DNA from: Granulicella sp. S190
Lineage (GTDB): Bacteria; Acidobacteriota; Terriglobia; Terriglobales; Acidobacteriaceae
NCBI RefSeq assembly: GCF_009766095.1
Contig: NZ_LMUD01000020.1
Location: 22,813-59,157, forward strand
Length of the DNA: 36,345 nt
Direction of reading: 5' to 3'
Part shown: positions 24,876 to 33,297 of the stretch, in pieces
How the letters are laid out: the number at the start of each line of letters is the position of its first letter
Numbering within the stretch: the first letter of the stretch is position 1
Position numbers and translations under genes: made by a program
Notes under the pieces: generated by a model
The model's database searches: none
The model's input: only the letters and a program-made list of their open reading frames with translations
What the model was told of the DNA's origin: nothing

Positions 24876-27800
24876 ATGAATGACCAGATCACAATTCGCG
24901 GCGCACGAACCCACAACCTCAAGGGCATTGACGTCGATATCCCGCACAATGCCCTCACCGTCGTCTCCGGCGTCAGCGGCTCCGGAAAATCCTCACTCGC
25001 CTTCGACACCGTCTACGCCGAAGGCCAGCGCCGCTACGTCGAATCCCTCTCTGCTTACGCCCGTCAGTTCCTCGAACGCATCGAAAAGCCCGACGTCGAC
25101 CATATGGACGGCCTAGCCCCCGCCATCGCCATCAAGCAAAAAAATCAGACCCGCAACCCCCGCTCCACCGTCGCCACCGCAACAGAAATCTACGACTACC
25201 TCCGCCTCCTCTACGCCCGCTGCGGCACAGTCACCTGCCTCCACTGCGGCGGCATAGTCAAGCACGATACCGTAGACGAGATCATCACCACGCTCTTCTC
25301 CCTGCCAGAGGGCACCCGCACCTACGTCCTCTTCCCCATCGTTCGCGCCGAACTCAAACTCGAGCCGATGCAGCTGCCCACTGTCGAAGAGACGGCCGAC
25401 GCGCCTAAACCTAAAAAATCCATTCCAAAGAAATCCGTCAAATCTGCGTCATCCGTGGTCGGTTTTTCCTCCATCACCGATGCGCTCAAAGAGCGCCTCA
25501 CCGAGCTCCGCCGCCGTGGCTATAACCGTCTCTACCAGCAAATCGGCGATCAACCGGGCAGGATCGTCGAGTTCTCCACCCCCGAATCACTCCTCGAACT
25601 CGACTTCACCCAACCCATCTTCGCCCTCATCGATCGCCTCGCCATCAACCCTGACAGCCGTACCCGTATCGTCGATGCCATCGAGACCGGCTACCGAGAA
25701 TCCGGCGAGGTCCAGTTTCACAGCTTGCTCAGCCAAGATAACGAGAACCCAGCGAAGTTGCGGTTCTCCGCCGCATTCGAGTGCACCACCTGCCATCGCG
25801 CTTACCGCGAACCCGAACCGCGACTCTTCTCCTTCAACAACCCCTACGGTGCCTGTCCGCGCTGCCAGGGCTTCGGCAACACCATCGACTTCGATCCCAA
25901 TCTCATCATCCCCGACAAGTCGAAGACCCTCGACGATGGCGCCATCGCCCCCTGGACCACCACAAAATACCGCCCCCACCACGGCGAGATGAAGCGGGCC
26001 GCTAAAGCCGCAGGCATTCCCACTGACATCCCCTGGTTCGACCTCACGCCAGCGCAGCAAGCCTTCATCGAAGACGGCAACGGCACCTTCCCCGGTATTC
26101 GAGGCTTCTTCGCCGCTCTCGATCGTAAAAAATACAAACTCCACGTCCGCGTCTTTCTCTCGAAGTACCGCGGCTATGCTTTCTGCCCCGATTGCCGTGG
26201 TCAGCGCCTCCGCGCTGAAGCCCGTGCCGTCCTCATCAACAATCAGAACATCTGCGAGACCAGCGCCCTCACCATCACCGGTGCGCAAACCTTCTTCGAC
26301 AATTTGCAACTCTCACCAGCACAATTAGAAGTAGCCGGAAAGATCCTCGAAGAGGTTCGCCAGCGCGTCCACTTCCTCCACCAGGTTGGCCTCGACTACC
26401 TCACCCTCGACCGCCTCAGCTCCACTCTCTCCGGCGGCGAAGCCCAGCGCATCCAGCTCGCGACCAGCTTAGGCTCCCGCTTAGTCGGCGCACTCTACGT
26501 CCTTGACGAGCCCAGCATCGGCCTCCATACCCGCGACACCGCCAAGCTCATCGGCATCATGAAAGATCTCCGCGACCTCGGCAACACCATCCTCGTCGTC
26601 GAGCACGATCCCGACGTCATCCGCGCAGCCGACCATCTCCTCGACCTCGGTCCCGGAGCCGGAGAGCTTGGTGGCCATCTCCTCGCCGCTGGTACCGTAG
26701 CCGAAGTTACCGCAAACCCAAACTCCATCACCGGGAAATATCTCTCCGGTCGCCTCACCATCCCTATCCCCAAGCACCGCCGCGAACCCGGTCGCGAACA
26801 CCTGAAGCTCACCGGCGCCCGCATTCATAACCTCCGCGGTGTCGACATCGACATCCCTCTCGGCCTGCTCTGCTGTGTCACAGGAGTCTCCGGCTCCGGC
26901 AAATCCACCATCGTCCATCAGGTTCTCTACCGCGCCCTCATGCAATCCCTCGGGCAAACCGAAGGTGCCGATCCCGCGCACCTCTACCGCGAACTCTCCG
27001 GGACCCAGCACATTAACGACGTCATCCTAGTCGACCAGTCTCCCATCGGCCGCACCCCGCGATCTAATCCGGTTACATATATCAAGGCTTTCGACGACAT
27101 CCGCGCTCTCTTCGCCGCGCAACCCGACGCCAAGCGCCGGGGCTTCGGCCCCGGACACTTCTCCTTCAACGTCCCCGGCGGCCGCTGCGACGTCTGCGAA
27201 GGCGACGGCACCGTCACCGTCGAGATGCAGTTCCTCGCCGACATTGAACTTCCCTGCGAAGAATGTAACGGAACACGCTACAAATCATCTATCCTTGACA
27301 TCCGCTATAAAGGCAAGAACATTCACGACGTTCTCAACATGACCGTCAAGGAAGCTCTCGTCTACTTCGCCGGTCATCCAAAGATCGTCGATAAACTCTA
27401 CGTCCTCGACGAGGTCGGTCTCGGCTACGTCCGTCTCGGCCAGTCCGCCACCACCCTCTCCGGCGGCGAAGCCCAGCGCGTCAAACTCGCCTCGCACCTC
27501 GCCACCGCACGCAGCATCACCAACCGCAGCACCACTAACGAAGCCGCAGCAAAAGCTCGCAGCCGCACCCTCTATATCCTCGATGAGCCTACTACCGGCC
27601 TCCACTTCGACGACGTCGCTAAGCTCCTTGCTGCCTTCCGCAAGCTCATCGAAGGCGGCGGCTCCCTCCTCGTCATCGAACACAATCTCGACGTCATCAA
27701 ATCAGCCGATTGGGTCATCGACATGGGCCCTGAGGGCGGAAGCGGTGGCGGTCAGATCGTCGCCACGGGCACCCCCGAAGAGATCGCCGCCAACCCTGCC

Positions 27801-27881
27801 AGCCATACCGGACATTGGCTCGCTCCTGTCCTCAACCTCCCCGTATCCAAAGCAGAACCGGAACTCCAGGTCACAGCATGA
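24876..27881 (+). CDS. uvrA: excinuclease ABC subunit A
   Basis: This is the damage-recognition ATPase of nucleotide excision repair, 1001 residues. It has two ABC modules: Walker [13 protein letters not shown] (31-42) and [12 protein letters not shown], two LSGGEAQR signatures with following LDEPSIGLH and LDEPTTGLH, and two zinc modules (CTTCHRA ... CPRC; CDVC ... CEEC, each CxxC-x19/20-CxxC). It is slightly longer than the usual ~940 because of an insertion at about residues 163-200, rich in Pro, Lys, Ser and Val, whose DNA resembles a dispersed repeat (listed separately), and other small expansions such as the segment near 885. Its stop overlaps the start of the TPR gene (ATGA). Confidence 0.96.
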   Translation: MNDQITIRGARTHNLKGIDVDIPHNALTVVSGVSGSGKSSLAFDTVYAEGQRRYVESLSAYARQFLERIEKPDVDHMDGLAPAIAIKQKNQTRNPRSTVATATEIYDYLRLLYARCGTVTCLHCGGIVKHDTVDEIITTLFSLPEGTRTYVLFPIVRAELKLEPMQLPTVEETADAPKPKKSIPKKSVKSASSVVGFSSITDALKERLTELRRRGYNRLYQQIGDQPGRIVEFSTPESLLELDFTQPIFALIDRLAINPDSRTRIVDAIETGYRESGEVQFHSLLSQDNENPAKLRFSAAFECTTCHRAYREPEPRLFSFNNPYGACPRCQGFGNTIDFDPNLIIPDKSKTLDDGAIAPWTTTKYRPHHGEMKRAAKAAGIPTDIPWFDLTPAQQAFIEDGNGTFPGIRGFFAALDRKKYKLHVRVFLSKYRGYAFCPDCRGQRLRAEARAVLINNQNICETSALTITGAQTFFDNLQLSPAQLEVAGKILEEVRQRVHFLHQVGLDYLTLDRLSSTLSGGEAQRIQLATSLGSRLVGALYVLDEPSIGLHTRDTAKLIGIMKDLRDLGNTILVVEHDPDVIRAADHLLDLGPGAGELGGHLLAAGTVAEVTANPNSITGKYLSGRLTIPIPKHRREPGREHLKLTGARIHNLRGVDIDIPLGLLCCVTGVSGSGKSTIVHQVLYRALMQSLGQTEGADPAHLYRELSGTQHINDVILVDQSPIGRTPRSNPVTYIKAFDDIRALFAAQPDAKRRGFGPGHFSFNVPGGRCDVCEGDGTVTVEMQFLADIELPCEECNGTRYKSSILDIRYKGKNIHDVLNMTVKEALVYFAGHPKIVDKLYVLDEVGLGYVRLGQSATTLSGGEAQRVKLASHLATARSITNRSTTNEAAAKARSRTLYILDEPTTGLHFDDVAKLLAAFRKLIEGGGSLLVIEHNLDVIKSADWVIDMGPEGGSGGGQIVATGTPEEIAANPASHTGHWLAPVLNLPVSKAEPELQVTA
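25431..25470 (+). repeat. repeat-like 9-base-period sequence inside uvrA
   Basis: Within the insertion of uvrA the DNA reads in 9-base units ATCCGTCAA, ATCTGCGTC, ATCCGTGGT, encoding the Ser/Val/Lys/Ala run. These units resemble ATCCGTGTTTATC of the inverted repeat at 19902-19914, and dispersed GGAT-x-AC-type repeats I remember in noncoding DNA of environmental bacteria. It keeps the uvrA frame. Confidence 0.4.
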
Positions 27882-29284
27882 AGCTCGCCCCTCAGTGCCT
27901 GTTCCCATCTCTTCACAAGCCAAACCCTTCACTCCCAGACAAAGCGAAGATAAGCGCCAACCGCCTTTTGCCTTCGTCCCTTCTCTTGCTCTTACTTCTC
28001 TCGCTCGGATCAATCGCACAGGCCCAGCTGCCCGCCGGCGCCATCGATACGACTGCTCCACCCCGGACGGCACCCCAGGATCCTCTTCGCGCTCAGGCAA
28101 ACGAAGCCCTCGACAAGCAGGATTACCCCACTGCGCTCAAACTTCTGACCACGCTCGCGGAAACCCCCCCCACAGACGCCCATCTCCTCTACGACCTCGC
28201 CTTCGCTCAGGACGCCCTCGATCAGACCACCGCAGCCGAGGCGACCTACCGTCGGTCCGCTGCTGCCGATCCTACCTACTTTGACCCCCACCTTGCCCTC
28301 GGCCTCCTCCTGGCTCGCAGCGGCAGACTGTCAGACGCTCACAGCCAACTCCTCACCGCTACCACCCTTAGCACAGACAACCCAGCCCTCAAAGCCCGCG
28401 CATTCCGTGCCTTGGCTCGCATCGACCAGACCTCAAACCCATCGGCCGCCAGCGATGAGCTCCTCTCGGCCATCAAGATCTCCCCGGAGACTCCCGACGA
28501 CATCCTCCTCTCCGGGGAACTCGCCGAAGCATCCGGCGACCCCACCGCAGCCGAGCTCGCCTACCGCCGCCTCCTCGCCGTCGACCCGCAAAATCACGAC
28601 GCCACCGCCGCCCTTACCCATCTCCTTCTGCATCAACAGCGTCCGGACCAGGCAGAAGCCCTCCTCACCACGGCCCTTGCCAAAGACCCCGACAATCCCA
28701 CCCTCAACGCCCAGCTCGCAAGCCTCTATGAGCAGCAGGGAAAAACTGCCCAGGCCATCCCTCTCGCCGCCAAACTCCACGCCGCTCATCCCGAGGATCC
28801 CTCTATCACCCGCCTCCTCGCCCGGCTCTACAGTCGCAACCAGCAGTACGATCAGGCCGCGCCCCTTTATGCCGCTCTCCTGGCAAAATCCTCCCAGGAT
28901 CCCACCCTGCTCGATGACAGCGCCGACGTGCAGATCCACCTCAAAAACTTCGCAGAAGCTGAGGTTCTCCTCAAGCGCGCCGTCGCCCAATCCTCTGCCT
29001 TCCCCACGAAAGAGGACCTCGGCCAGGCCGCCAGCCATCTCGCCTTCGCCGCCTCCGCCAATAACGACCCAACAACGACCTTGCAAGCGCTGACTATTCG
29101 TGGTACAGTCCTGCCACAGTCACCGTCGTCCCTGTTTCTCTCGGCAACTGCGCACGACAAACTGCACCACACCAAACAGGCGACCGACCTGTACAAGCAG
29201 TTCCTCTCCGTGGCAAACGGCCAGTTTCCGGACGAGGAGTGGGAGGCCCGCCACCGTCTCCTCACCCTCGAACACCTGAAGTAG
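27878..29284 (+). CDS. secreted tetratricopeptide-repeat protein
   Basis: This is a 468-residue protein whose N-terminus has a Pro/Lys-rich lead and a strong Leu-rich signal or anchor (LLPSSLLLLLLLSLGSIAQA), followed by TPR repeats from about residue 70 to the end. Repeats are recognisable by AL-x-LL ... A-x(2)-A-x(2)-YRR ... DP patterns (for example AELAYRRLLAVDPQNHDATAALTHLLL, AEALLTTALAKDPDNPTLNAQLASLYEQ, AAPLYAALLAKSSQDPTLLDD). It is a scaffold in the periplasm or on the membrane; partners unknown. ATG 27878 overlaps the uvrA stop; the frame extends upstream to 27815 inside uvrA, which is unlikely to be used. Confidence 0.88.
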   Translation: MKLAPQCLFPSLHKPNPSLPDKAKISANRLLPSSLLLLLLLSLGSIAQAQLPAGAIDTTAPPRTAPQDPLRAQANEALDKQDYPTALKLLTTLAETPPTDAHLLYDLAFAQDALDQTTAAEATYRRSAAADPTYFDPHLALGLLLARSGRLSDAHSQLLTATTLSTDNPALKARAFRALARIDQTSNPSAASDELLSAIKISPETPDDILLSGELAEASGDPTAAELAYRRLLAVDPQNHDATAALTHLLLHQQRPDQAEALLTTALAKDPDNPTLNAQLASLYEQQGKTAQAIPLAAKLHAAHPEDPSITRLLARLYSRNQQYDQAAPLYAALLAKSSQDPTLLDDSADVQIHLKNFAEAEVLLKRAVAQSSAFPTKEDLGQAASHLAFAASANNDPTTTLQALTIRGTVLPQSPSSLFLSATAHDKLHHTKQATDLYKQFLSVANGQFPDEEWEARHRLLTLEHLK

Positions 29285-29309
29285 GCAAGCGCTCCCTTCG
29301 AGGTGCGTT

Positions 29310-29777
29310 ATGAAATCGATCCTCCGCATCACGGCTCTTCTCTCCCTGCCTCTGCTCCTTTCGCTCCCAACACCCGCACGCGCCGCCTCGGTCGACGAAA
29401 ACCTTCCCGATGCCCAGGCTCTTATGCAGCTCGAGCTGCGCGCCCAGCAGGCCAACCCACGCGACCAGTGCTTCCTTTACACGGAGCTCGTCCACGTCAT
29501 GACAGAGATGGCCGGCAAACAGATGCTCGACGGAGATGTGGATCAGGCCAGCGCCACGCTCAAAAAAGTCAACGCCTATGCCCAGCTCATCCACATGGAT
29601 CTCGCCAGCAACACCAAGCGCCTCAAGAACGCCGAGTTACTGATGCACCACACCTCCTACCGTCTCAGCGAATATCTCCATAAGGCCTCCAGCGAAGATC
29701 GCGACACCCTGAACGCGACTCTCAAGCAGCTCGATCAGGTCCACGACGAGCTCCTCGCTCAGGTCTTCAAACACTAG
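29310..29777 (+). CDS. secreted helical protein of unknown function
   Basis: This 155-residue protein has a signal peptide (1-25, ending ARA) and an all-helical mature part with heptad-like Leu/Ala spacing (residues 35-150), including LELRAQQANPRDQCFLYTELVHVMTEMAG and HHTSYRLSEYLHKAS. One Cys only. It is 25 bases after the TPR gene and six bases before the next gene, so the three very likely form one operon. I do not recognise the family. Confidence 0.75.
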   Translation: MKSILRITALLSLPLLLSLPTPARAASVDENLPDAQALMQLELRAQQANPRDQCFLYTELVHVMTEMAGKQMLDGDVDQASATLKKVNAYAQLIHMDLASNTKRLKNAELLMHHTSYRLSEYLHKASSEDRDTLNATLKQLDQVHDELLAQVFKH

Positions 29778-29783
29778 GAACCA

Positions 29784-30320
29784 ATGCTCCGTAGGCTCTC
29801 GATCGTCCTCCTCCTGCTGTCATTCGCTCTGCCTCTCCACGCTCAGCGCCCTGAAGCCGCACTCTCCGACGGCGAAGTCGAGCAGTTGCGTGAATCCGCC
29901 TACTTCCCCAGCGACCGCGTCCTTCTCTTCGTTAAACTCCTCGACACCCGCAACAAATCTATTCAGGATCTCTACGCCCATCCGCGCAAACCCGGCCGCG
30001 AACAGGACACCCACGATCTGCTGGAGCAGTTCACCTCTATCGCAGACGAGCTGAACGACAACCTCGACGACTATGGGCCTCGTCACCGCGACATCCGCAA
30101 GGCCCTCCCCAAGCTTCTCGAAGCCACCGAGCGTTGGTCTTCCAATCTGAAGTCTCCACCGGACAACGAGGCCTATAATGTCTCCCGCAGACTAGCCCTC
30201 GAAGCCATTCGCGACCTTCGCGAGCAGGCAACGCAGCTCCTTGAAGACCAGAAGACCTGGTTCCTCGCCCATCCTCCGCCAAAAGAAAATAAAAACGCCC
30301 CCATCGATATGCCTCGATGA
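29784..30320 (+). CDS. secreted helical protein of unknown function
   Basis: This 178-residue protein has a signal peptide (1-20, ending LHA) and a charged, helical mature part (VEQLRESAYFPSDRVLLFVKLLDTRN, then TRNKSIQDLY, ALPKLLEATERW, LALEAIRDLREQ) with a Pro/Lys/Asn-rich C-terminal tail. It has no Cys and no catalytic motif. It and the preceding gene share a secreted helical architecture and spacing, and both follow the TPR gene; a common envelope role is likely but unproven. Confidence 0.75.
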   Translation: MLRRLSIVLLLLSFALPLHAQRPEAALSDGEVEQLRESAYFPSDRVLLFVKLLDTRNKSIQDLYAHPRKPGREQDTHDLLEQFTSIADELNDNLDDYGPRHRDIRKALPKLLEATERWSSNLKSPPDNEAYNVSRRLALEAIRDLREQATQLLEDQKTWFLAHPPPKENKNAPIDMPR

Positions 30321-30385
30321 AGCCGTCCTCGATATTCTGCAGCAGCTAGCGCAACCCACCCTGTCATAAAACTCTTCCGGACGAG

Positions 30386-30413
30386 CCCCGCACAAGAAAT
30401 ATCGTGTGCGGGG
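30386..30413. terminator. 9-bp hairpin after the secreted-protein operon
   Basis: CCCCGCACA (30386-30394) and TGTGCGGGG (30405-30413) form a perfect GC-rich stem with a 10-base loop, 66 bases after the last gene of the uvrA-TPR operon. Only a weak T-content follows, so termination here would be imperfect or Rho-assisted. Confidence 0.5.
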
Positions 30414-30425
30414 ATTAGGTGTTTC

Positions 30426-30434
30426 TGGCATAAT
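30426..30434 (+). promoter_or_regulatory. candidate extended -10 promoter for the DyP cluster
   Basis: TG-G-CATAAT forms an extended -10 element 96 bases before the first gene of the DyP operon. The -35 region is poor, as extended -10 promoters allow. Its position just after the hairpin of the upstream operon makes it the most plausible start for the three-gene unit. Confidence 0.3.
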
Positions 30435-30529
30435 TCCCCTACTTTCTTATCGCTGCCGGAAGTGTCTTCACATCGTCAGGGATAAGAGATCGGGCCCATG
30501 CACTGACACAGCCTCCGCATTGGAGCCCT

Positions 30530-31126
30530 ATGAGCAACATCAACGGCAAAGTCTACGCGATGAACGTCATCACACCGATGAAGCCGTGGAAGACAGGTCT
30601 CCTTCGGATCCTCTTCTTTGCGCTCTGGCATATCAAGCCTATGCAGAAGGATCTCATCAACCTCTCCTTCATCGAGTTCGCTCGTTGGGTCATCGTCCCG
30701 CGCAGAAGTTTTCCCTTCCTGGCACAGGGACAGGTCCCGGAGGATCTGCAGTACGACTACCTCCTCTTCTTCAGCAACTTTAATGGCACCTGGAATCAGT
30801 ACATCGACGCCTTCTCCTCCGTGCTCAGCCGCGGCTTAAATCTCATCTGGCGCTGGAGTGAGAAGTTTCCCGGCTCGGTCCCCATCACGCCATTCAAGGA
30901 ATACATCGCTCAGGTTCAGTTCGACACCGACTACTACTACACCGCTTACCCCTACGCCGCCGCAAACGACCTCAAAGCCGCACACATCGTTCAATCCTCC
31001 CTTGATCAACTCGCGGCACAGGCACAGACATCCACACCTCAACAGTTCGCTGAGGCCTACCTGCAGTTTGTTGTTCGGGTGCAGACGCATCTTGGAAATA
31101 CTGGCGAAGCTCCCGTTGTCTCATAA
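30530..31126 (+). CDS. conserved hypothetical protein, paralog A of the DyP operon
   Basis: This is a 198-residue protein without signal peptide. It begins with the N-INGKVYAMNVITP motif shared with its neighbour at 31147 and has matching blocks: FIEFARWVIVP, YDYLLFFSNFNGTWNQYIDAFSSVL, FPGSVPITPFKEYIAQVQFDTDYYYTAYP, then a helical C-terminus. The alternating strand-helix pattern suggests a ferredoxin-like alpha/beta barrel. It carries a more basic and hydrophobic segment (residues 18-40, RILFFALWHIKPMQKD) that its paralog lacks. I remember similar proteins near peroxidases or oxygenases in other bacteria, without a known function. Confidence 0.75.
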   Translation: MSNINGKVYAMNVITPMKPWKTGLLRILFFALWHIKPMQKDLINLSFIEFARWVIVPRRSFPFLAQGQVPEDLQYDYLLFFSNFNGTWNQYIDAFSSVLSRGLNLIWRWSEKFPGSVPITPFKEYIAQVQFDTDYYYTAYPYAAANDLKAAHIVQSSLDQLAAQAQTSTPQQFAEAYLQFVVRVQTHLGNTGEAPVVS

Positions 31127-31146
31127 CAAAGCCAGAGAAAGCAGCC

Positions 31147-31779
31147 ATGCCTAACCAGAACGGTAAAGTTTACGGCCTGACCATCCTTTCGCCCATCATC
31201 GATGACGAGCAAGTTACGCCTTCTCATGACCTCCAGATCCGCAACTATCTCGCCCAACTCCCCATCGACGAGCAGAGCCCCTTCGCTCTGGCTCCTGGCA
31301 CCCACCTCGCTCGCCTCGTCGTCATGGACGATGTCATCTACGTCGGCATGCCTGCATGCGAGGAACACCTCAAGTCGAAGTACCTCATCTTTGAGTCGAA
31401 CTGCGACGGCGATCTCACCAGTTACCTCACAGGCCTTGCCGCCACCATTCCAGAGCACCTGAATGCAATCTGGATCCACTGCGTTGGCTACCCCGGAACC
31501 ACCAACCTGCAAGCTTTCCTCAACTACATGAAATCCTGCCAGATCGATACGACCTTTTTCTTTGCAGCCGTAAACGACAAATCGGTTCCGGAGACTCTCC
31601 GGGCGTTGCAGACTCAGCATGCCGTCGCCGACTTCATCGCTAACCATCAAGGTACGGATCCTACTCTCCTGCAATCCGACTTCATCCAACTTCTGGCTGA
31701 CCTCAAATCCATGCCCCTGCAAAAAGCTGGTGCTATGGCCCCGGACCGCGACCTCAAGACAGGCGGGCGCAATGAGTAA
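31147..31779 (+). CDS. conserved hypothetical protein, paralog B of the DyP operon
   Basis: This is a 210-residue cytoplasmic protein paralogous to the preceding gene: MPNQNGKVYGLTILSP, THLARLVVMDDVIYVG, SKYLIFESNCDGDLTSYLTGLAATIPEHLNAIWIH, YPGTTNLQAFLNYMKSCQIDTTFFFAAV. It lies 20 bases after paralog A (AGAGAAAG precedes its ATG) and overlaps the DyP start by eight bases, so all three are co-translated. The strand ARLVV plus the helix after SNCDG recalls the ARYLFLRFEDAG segment of the DyP N-terminal domain, suggesting a common alpha/beta fold; this is inference. No heme ligand motif is seen. Confidence 0.78.
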   Translation: MPNQNGKVYGLTILSPIIDDEQVTPSHDLQIRNYLAQLPIDEQSPFALAPGTHLARLVVMDDVIYVGMPACEEHLKSKYLIFESNCDGDLTSYLTGLAATIPEHLNAIWIHCVGYPGTTNLQAFLNYMKSCQIDTTFFFAAVNDKSVPETLRALQTQHAVADFIANHQGTDPTLLQSDFIQLLADLKSMPLQKAGAMAPDRDLKTGGRNE

Positions 31780-33157
31780 GTTGAACGAAACCGATATTCA
31801 GGGCTTCGTCCTGCGCGGCTACAACATGCCATTTGCACGATACCTATTCCTTCGCTTTGAAGATGCAGGCCGTGCGGCAACCTTCATCCACCGTCTTCTG
31901 GGCGAGGTCACCACCGGCCAGCGCTGGGACTCAGGCAAGCCCCTGAGCACAGTCAACATAGCCTTCACTCACCTCGGGCTGTCAGCGCTGGAGCTGCCCG
32001 ACGCCACTCTGCTAAGCTTCCCCGTTGAGTTTCAGCAAGGCATGAAGAAGCGCGCCGCGATACTCGGCGACACTGGCCGTAACGCACCCGAATCTTGGGA
32101 CGAGATCTGGCGTGAGGATCGTGTCCACGCGTGGCTTGGCGTCAATGCCGTATCGCTGGACGCTCTGAACTCGCGCTGCGCCGACATGCTCACCCTGATG
32201 CGTGACACCGACGGAGTTATTCTGCTCGACGCACAGGATGCCGCTGCTCTGGTAATCGACGGCGTCCCCACGACCAAAGAGCACTTCGGCTTTACCGACG
32301 GATTCGGCAACCCTGACTATCTGGGCGTCGAGCGCAGCTCTCAACCGGGCCAAGGCAAACTCAACTCGAATGGCACCTGGGCTCCCCTTGCAACAGGAGA
32401 ACTTCTCCTGGGCTACGCCGACGAGGCCGGCGAACTCCCCGTGGCGCCCGTGCCCCATATTCTCGCCAGCAACGGAACCTTCATGGTGTACCGCAAGCTC
32501 CACCAGAATCTCGCAACCTTCCGCAGCTACTTGAACGATCACGCCCCGTTTTACGCTGGAGGCAAAGAAAAGCTTGCAGCCAAATTCATTGGTCGATGGC
32601 GAGACGGGACACCCATCGAGCTCTCGCCCGACCAGCCCGATCCGTCCATCACGCAGGACCCGGCCCGCAGCACGAACTTCACCTTTGGTGCCGATCCCGA
32701 AGGGGTTCGCTGCCCCGTAGGGGCTCACATGCGCCGCGTCAATCCTCGTGACGCCTTCGGTTTTGACGGCAAACTCATCAATCGCCGACGCATCACCAGA
32801 CGCGGCCTTCCCTACGGAGTCTGGACTCCGGAAGGCGAATCCGTCACCGACTCCGACGAGCGCGGCGTCATCTTTATCGCACTCAACGCAGACTTCTCGC
32901 GGCAGTTCGAGTTTGTTCAACAGCAGTGGATCAACTACGGCAACGATGCCCGTCTGGGTAACGAGAAGGATCTGCTTATGGGAAATCACACCGGCCACGG
33001 CAGGTTCGTTGTGCAGGGAGACACCACTCCAACCAATCCTCCCTTTGTCTGCAGCAACCTTCCGAGCTTCGTAGAGCTACGCGGGGGAGGGTACTTCTTT
33101 CTACCCAGCATTACCGCGCTGGGAATGATCGGGATGGGCCTGGTCGACCCGCGCTGA
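31772..33157 (+). CDS. DyP-type heme peroxidase
   Basis: This is a dye-decolorizing-type peroxidase, 461 residues, without a Tat or Sec signal, so cytoplasmic or exported by other means. Motifs are FGFTDGFGNP (GxxDG, catalytic Asp176), FGADPEGVRCPVGAHMRRVNPRD with proximal heme His319, and RRRITRRGLPYG carrying the probable distal Arg340; AKFIGRWRDGTPIE precedes the heme His. The length and the long insertions match the larger DyP classes rather than EfeB. ATG 31772 overlaps the upstream stop by eight bases; a longer frame from 31619 lies inside the upstream gene and is discarded. The physiological substrate is unknown. Confidence 0.93.
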   Translation: MSKLNETDIQGFVLRGYNMPFARYLFLRFEDAGRAATFIHRLLGEVTTGQRWDSGKPLSTVNIAFTHLGLSALELPDATLLSFPVEFQQGMKKRAAILGDTGRNAPESWDEIWREDRVHAWLGVNAVSLDALNSRCADMLTLMRDTDGVILLDAQDAAALVIDGVPTTKEHFGFTDGFGNPDYLGVERSSQPGQGKLNSNGTWAPLATGELLLGYADEAGELPVAPVPHILASNGTFMVYRKLHQNLATFRSYLNDHAPFYAGGKEKLAAKFIGRWRDGTPIELSPDQPDPSITQDPARSTNFTFGADPEGVRCPVGAHMRRVNPRDAFGFDGKLINRRRITRRGLPYGVWTPEGESVTDSDERGVIFIALNADFSRQFEFVQQQWINYGNDARLGNEKDLLMGNHTGHGRFVVQGDTTPTNPPFVCSNLPSFVELRGGGYFFLPSITALGMIGMGLVDPR

Positions 33158-33230
33158 ACCGTGCCGAACCTCGAACAAGAACAGCCTGACGTGTACCCTC
33201 AACGCTACGTTCGCAACTCAGACTCTCTCT

Positions 33231-33236
33231 TATAAA
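33231..33236 (+). promoter_or_regulatory. candidate -10 box for the SprT-like gene
   Basis: TATAAA in an AT-rich patch 60 bases before the proposed CTG start, in the gap after the DyP gene. The -35 is weak (TTCGCA at 33211). It implies a leader of about 55 bases. Confidence 0.3.
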
Positions 33237-33297
33237 ATTGTCCTTGTGCAAAGCTATCTTTGCCCACCGAAGCTCTTTTTTGATCTAAGGACAAGCC

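Noticed and set aside
30421..30445. Sigma-54 promoter (TGGCAT-N-) before the DyP operon
   Set aside because: The required GC dinucleotide ten bases after GG is absent.
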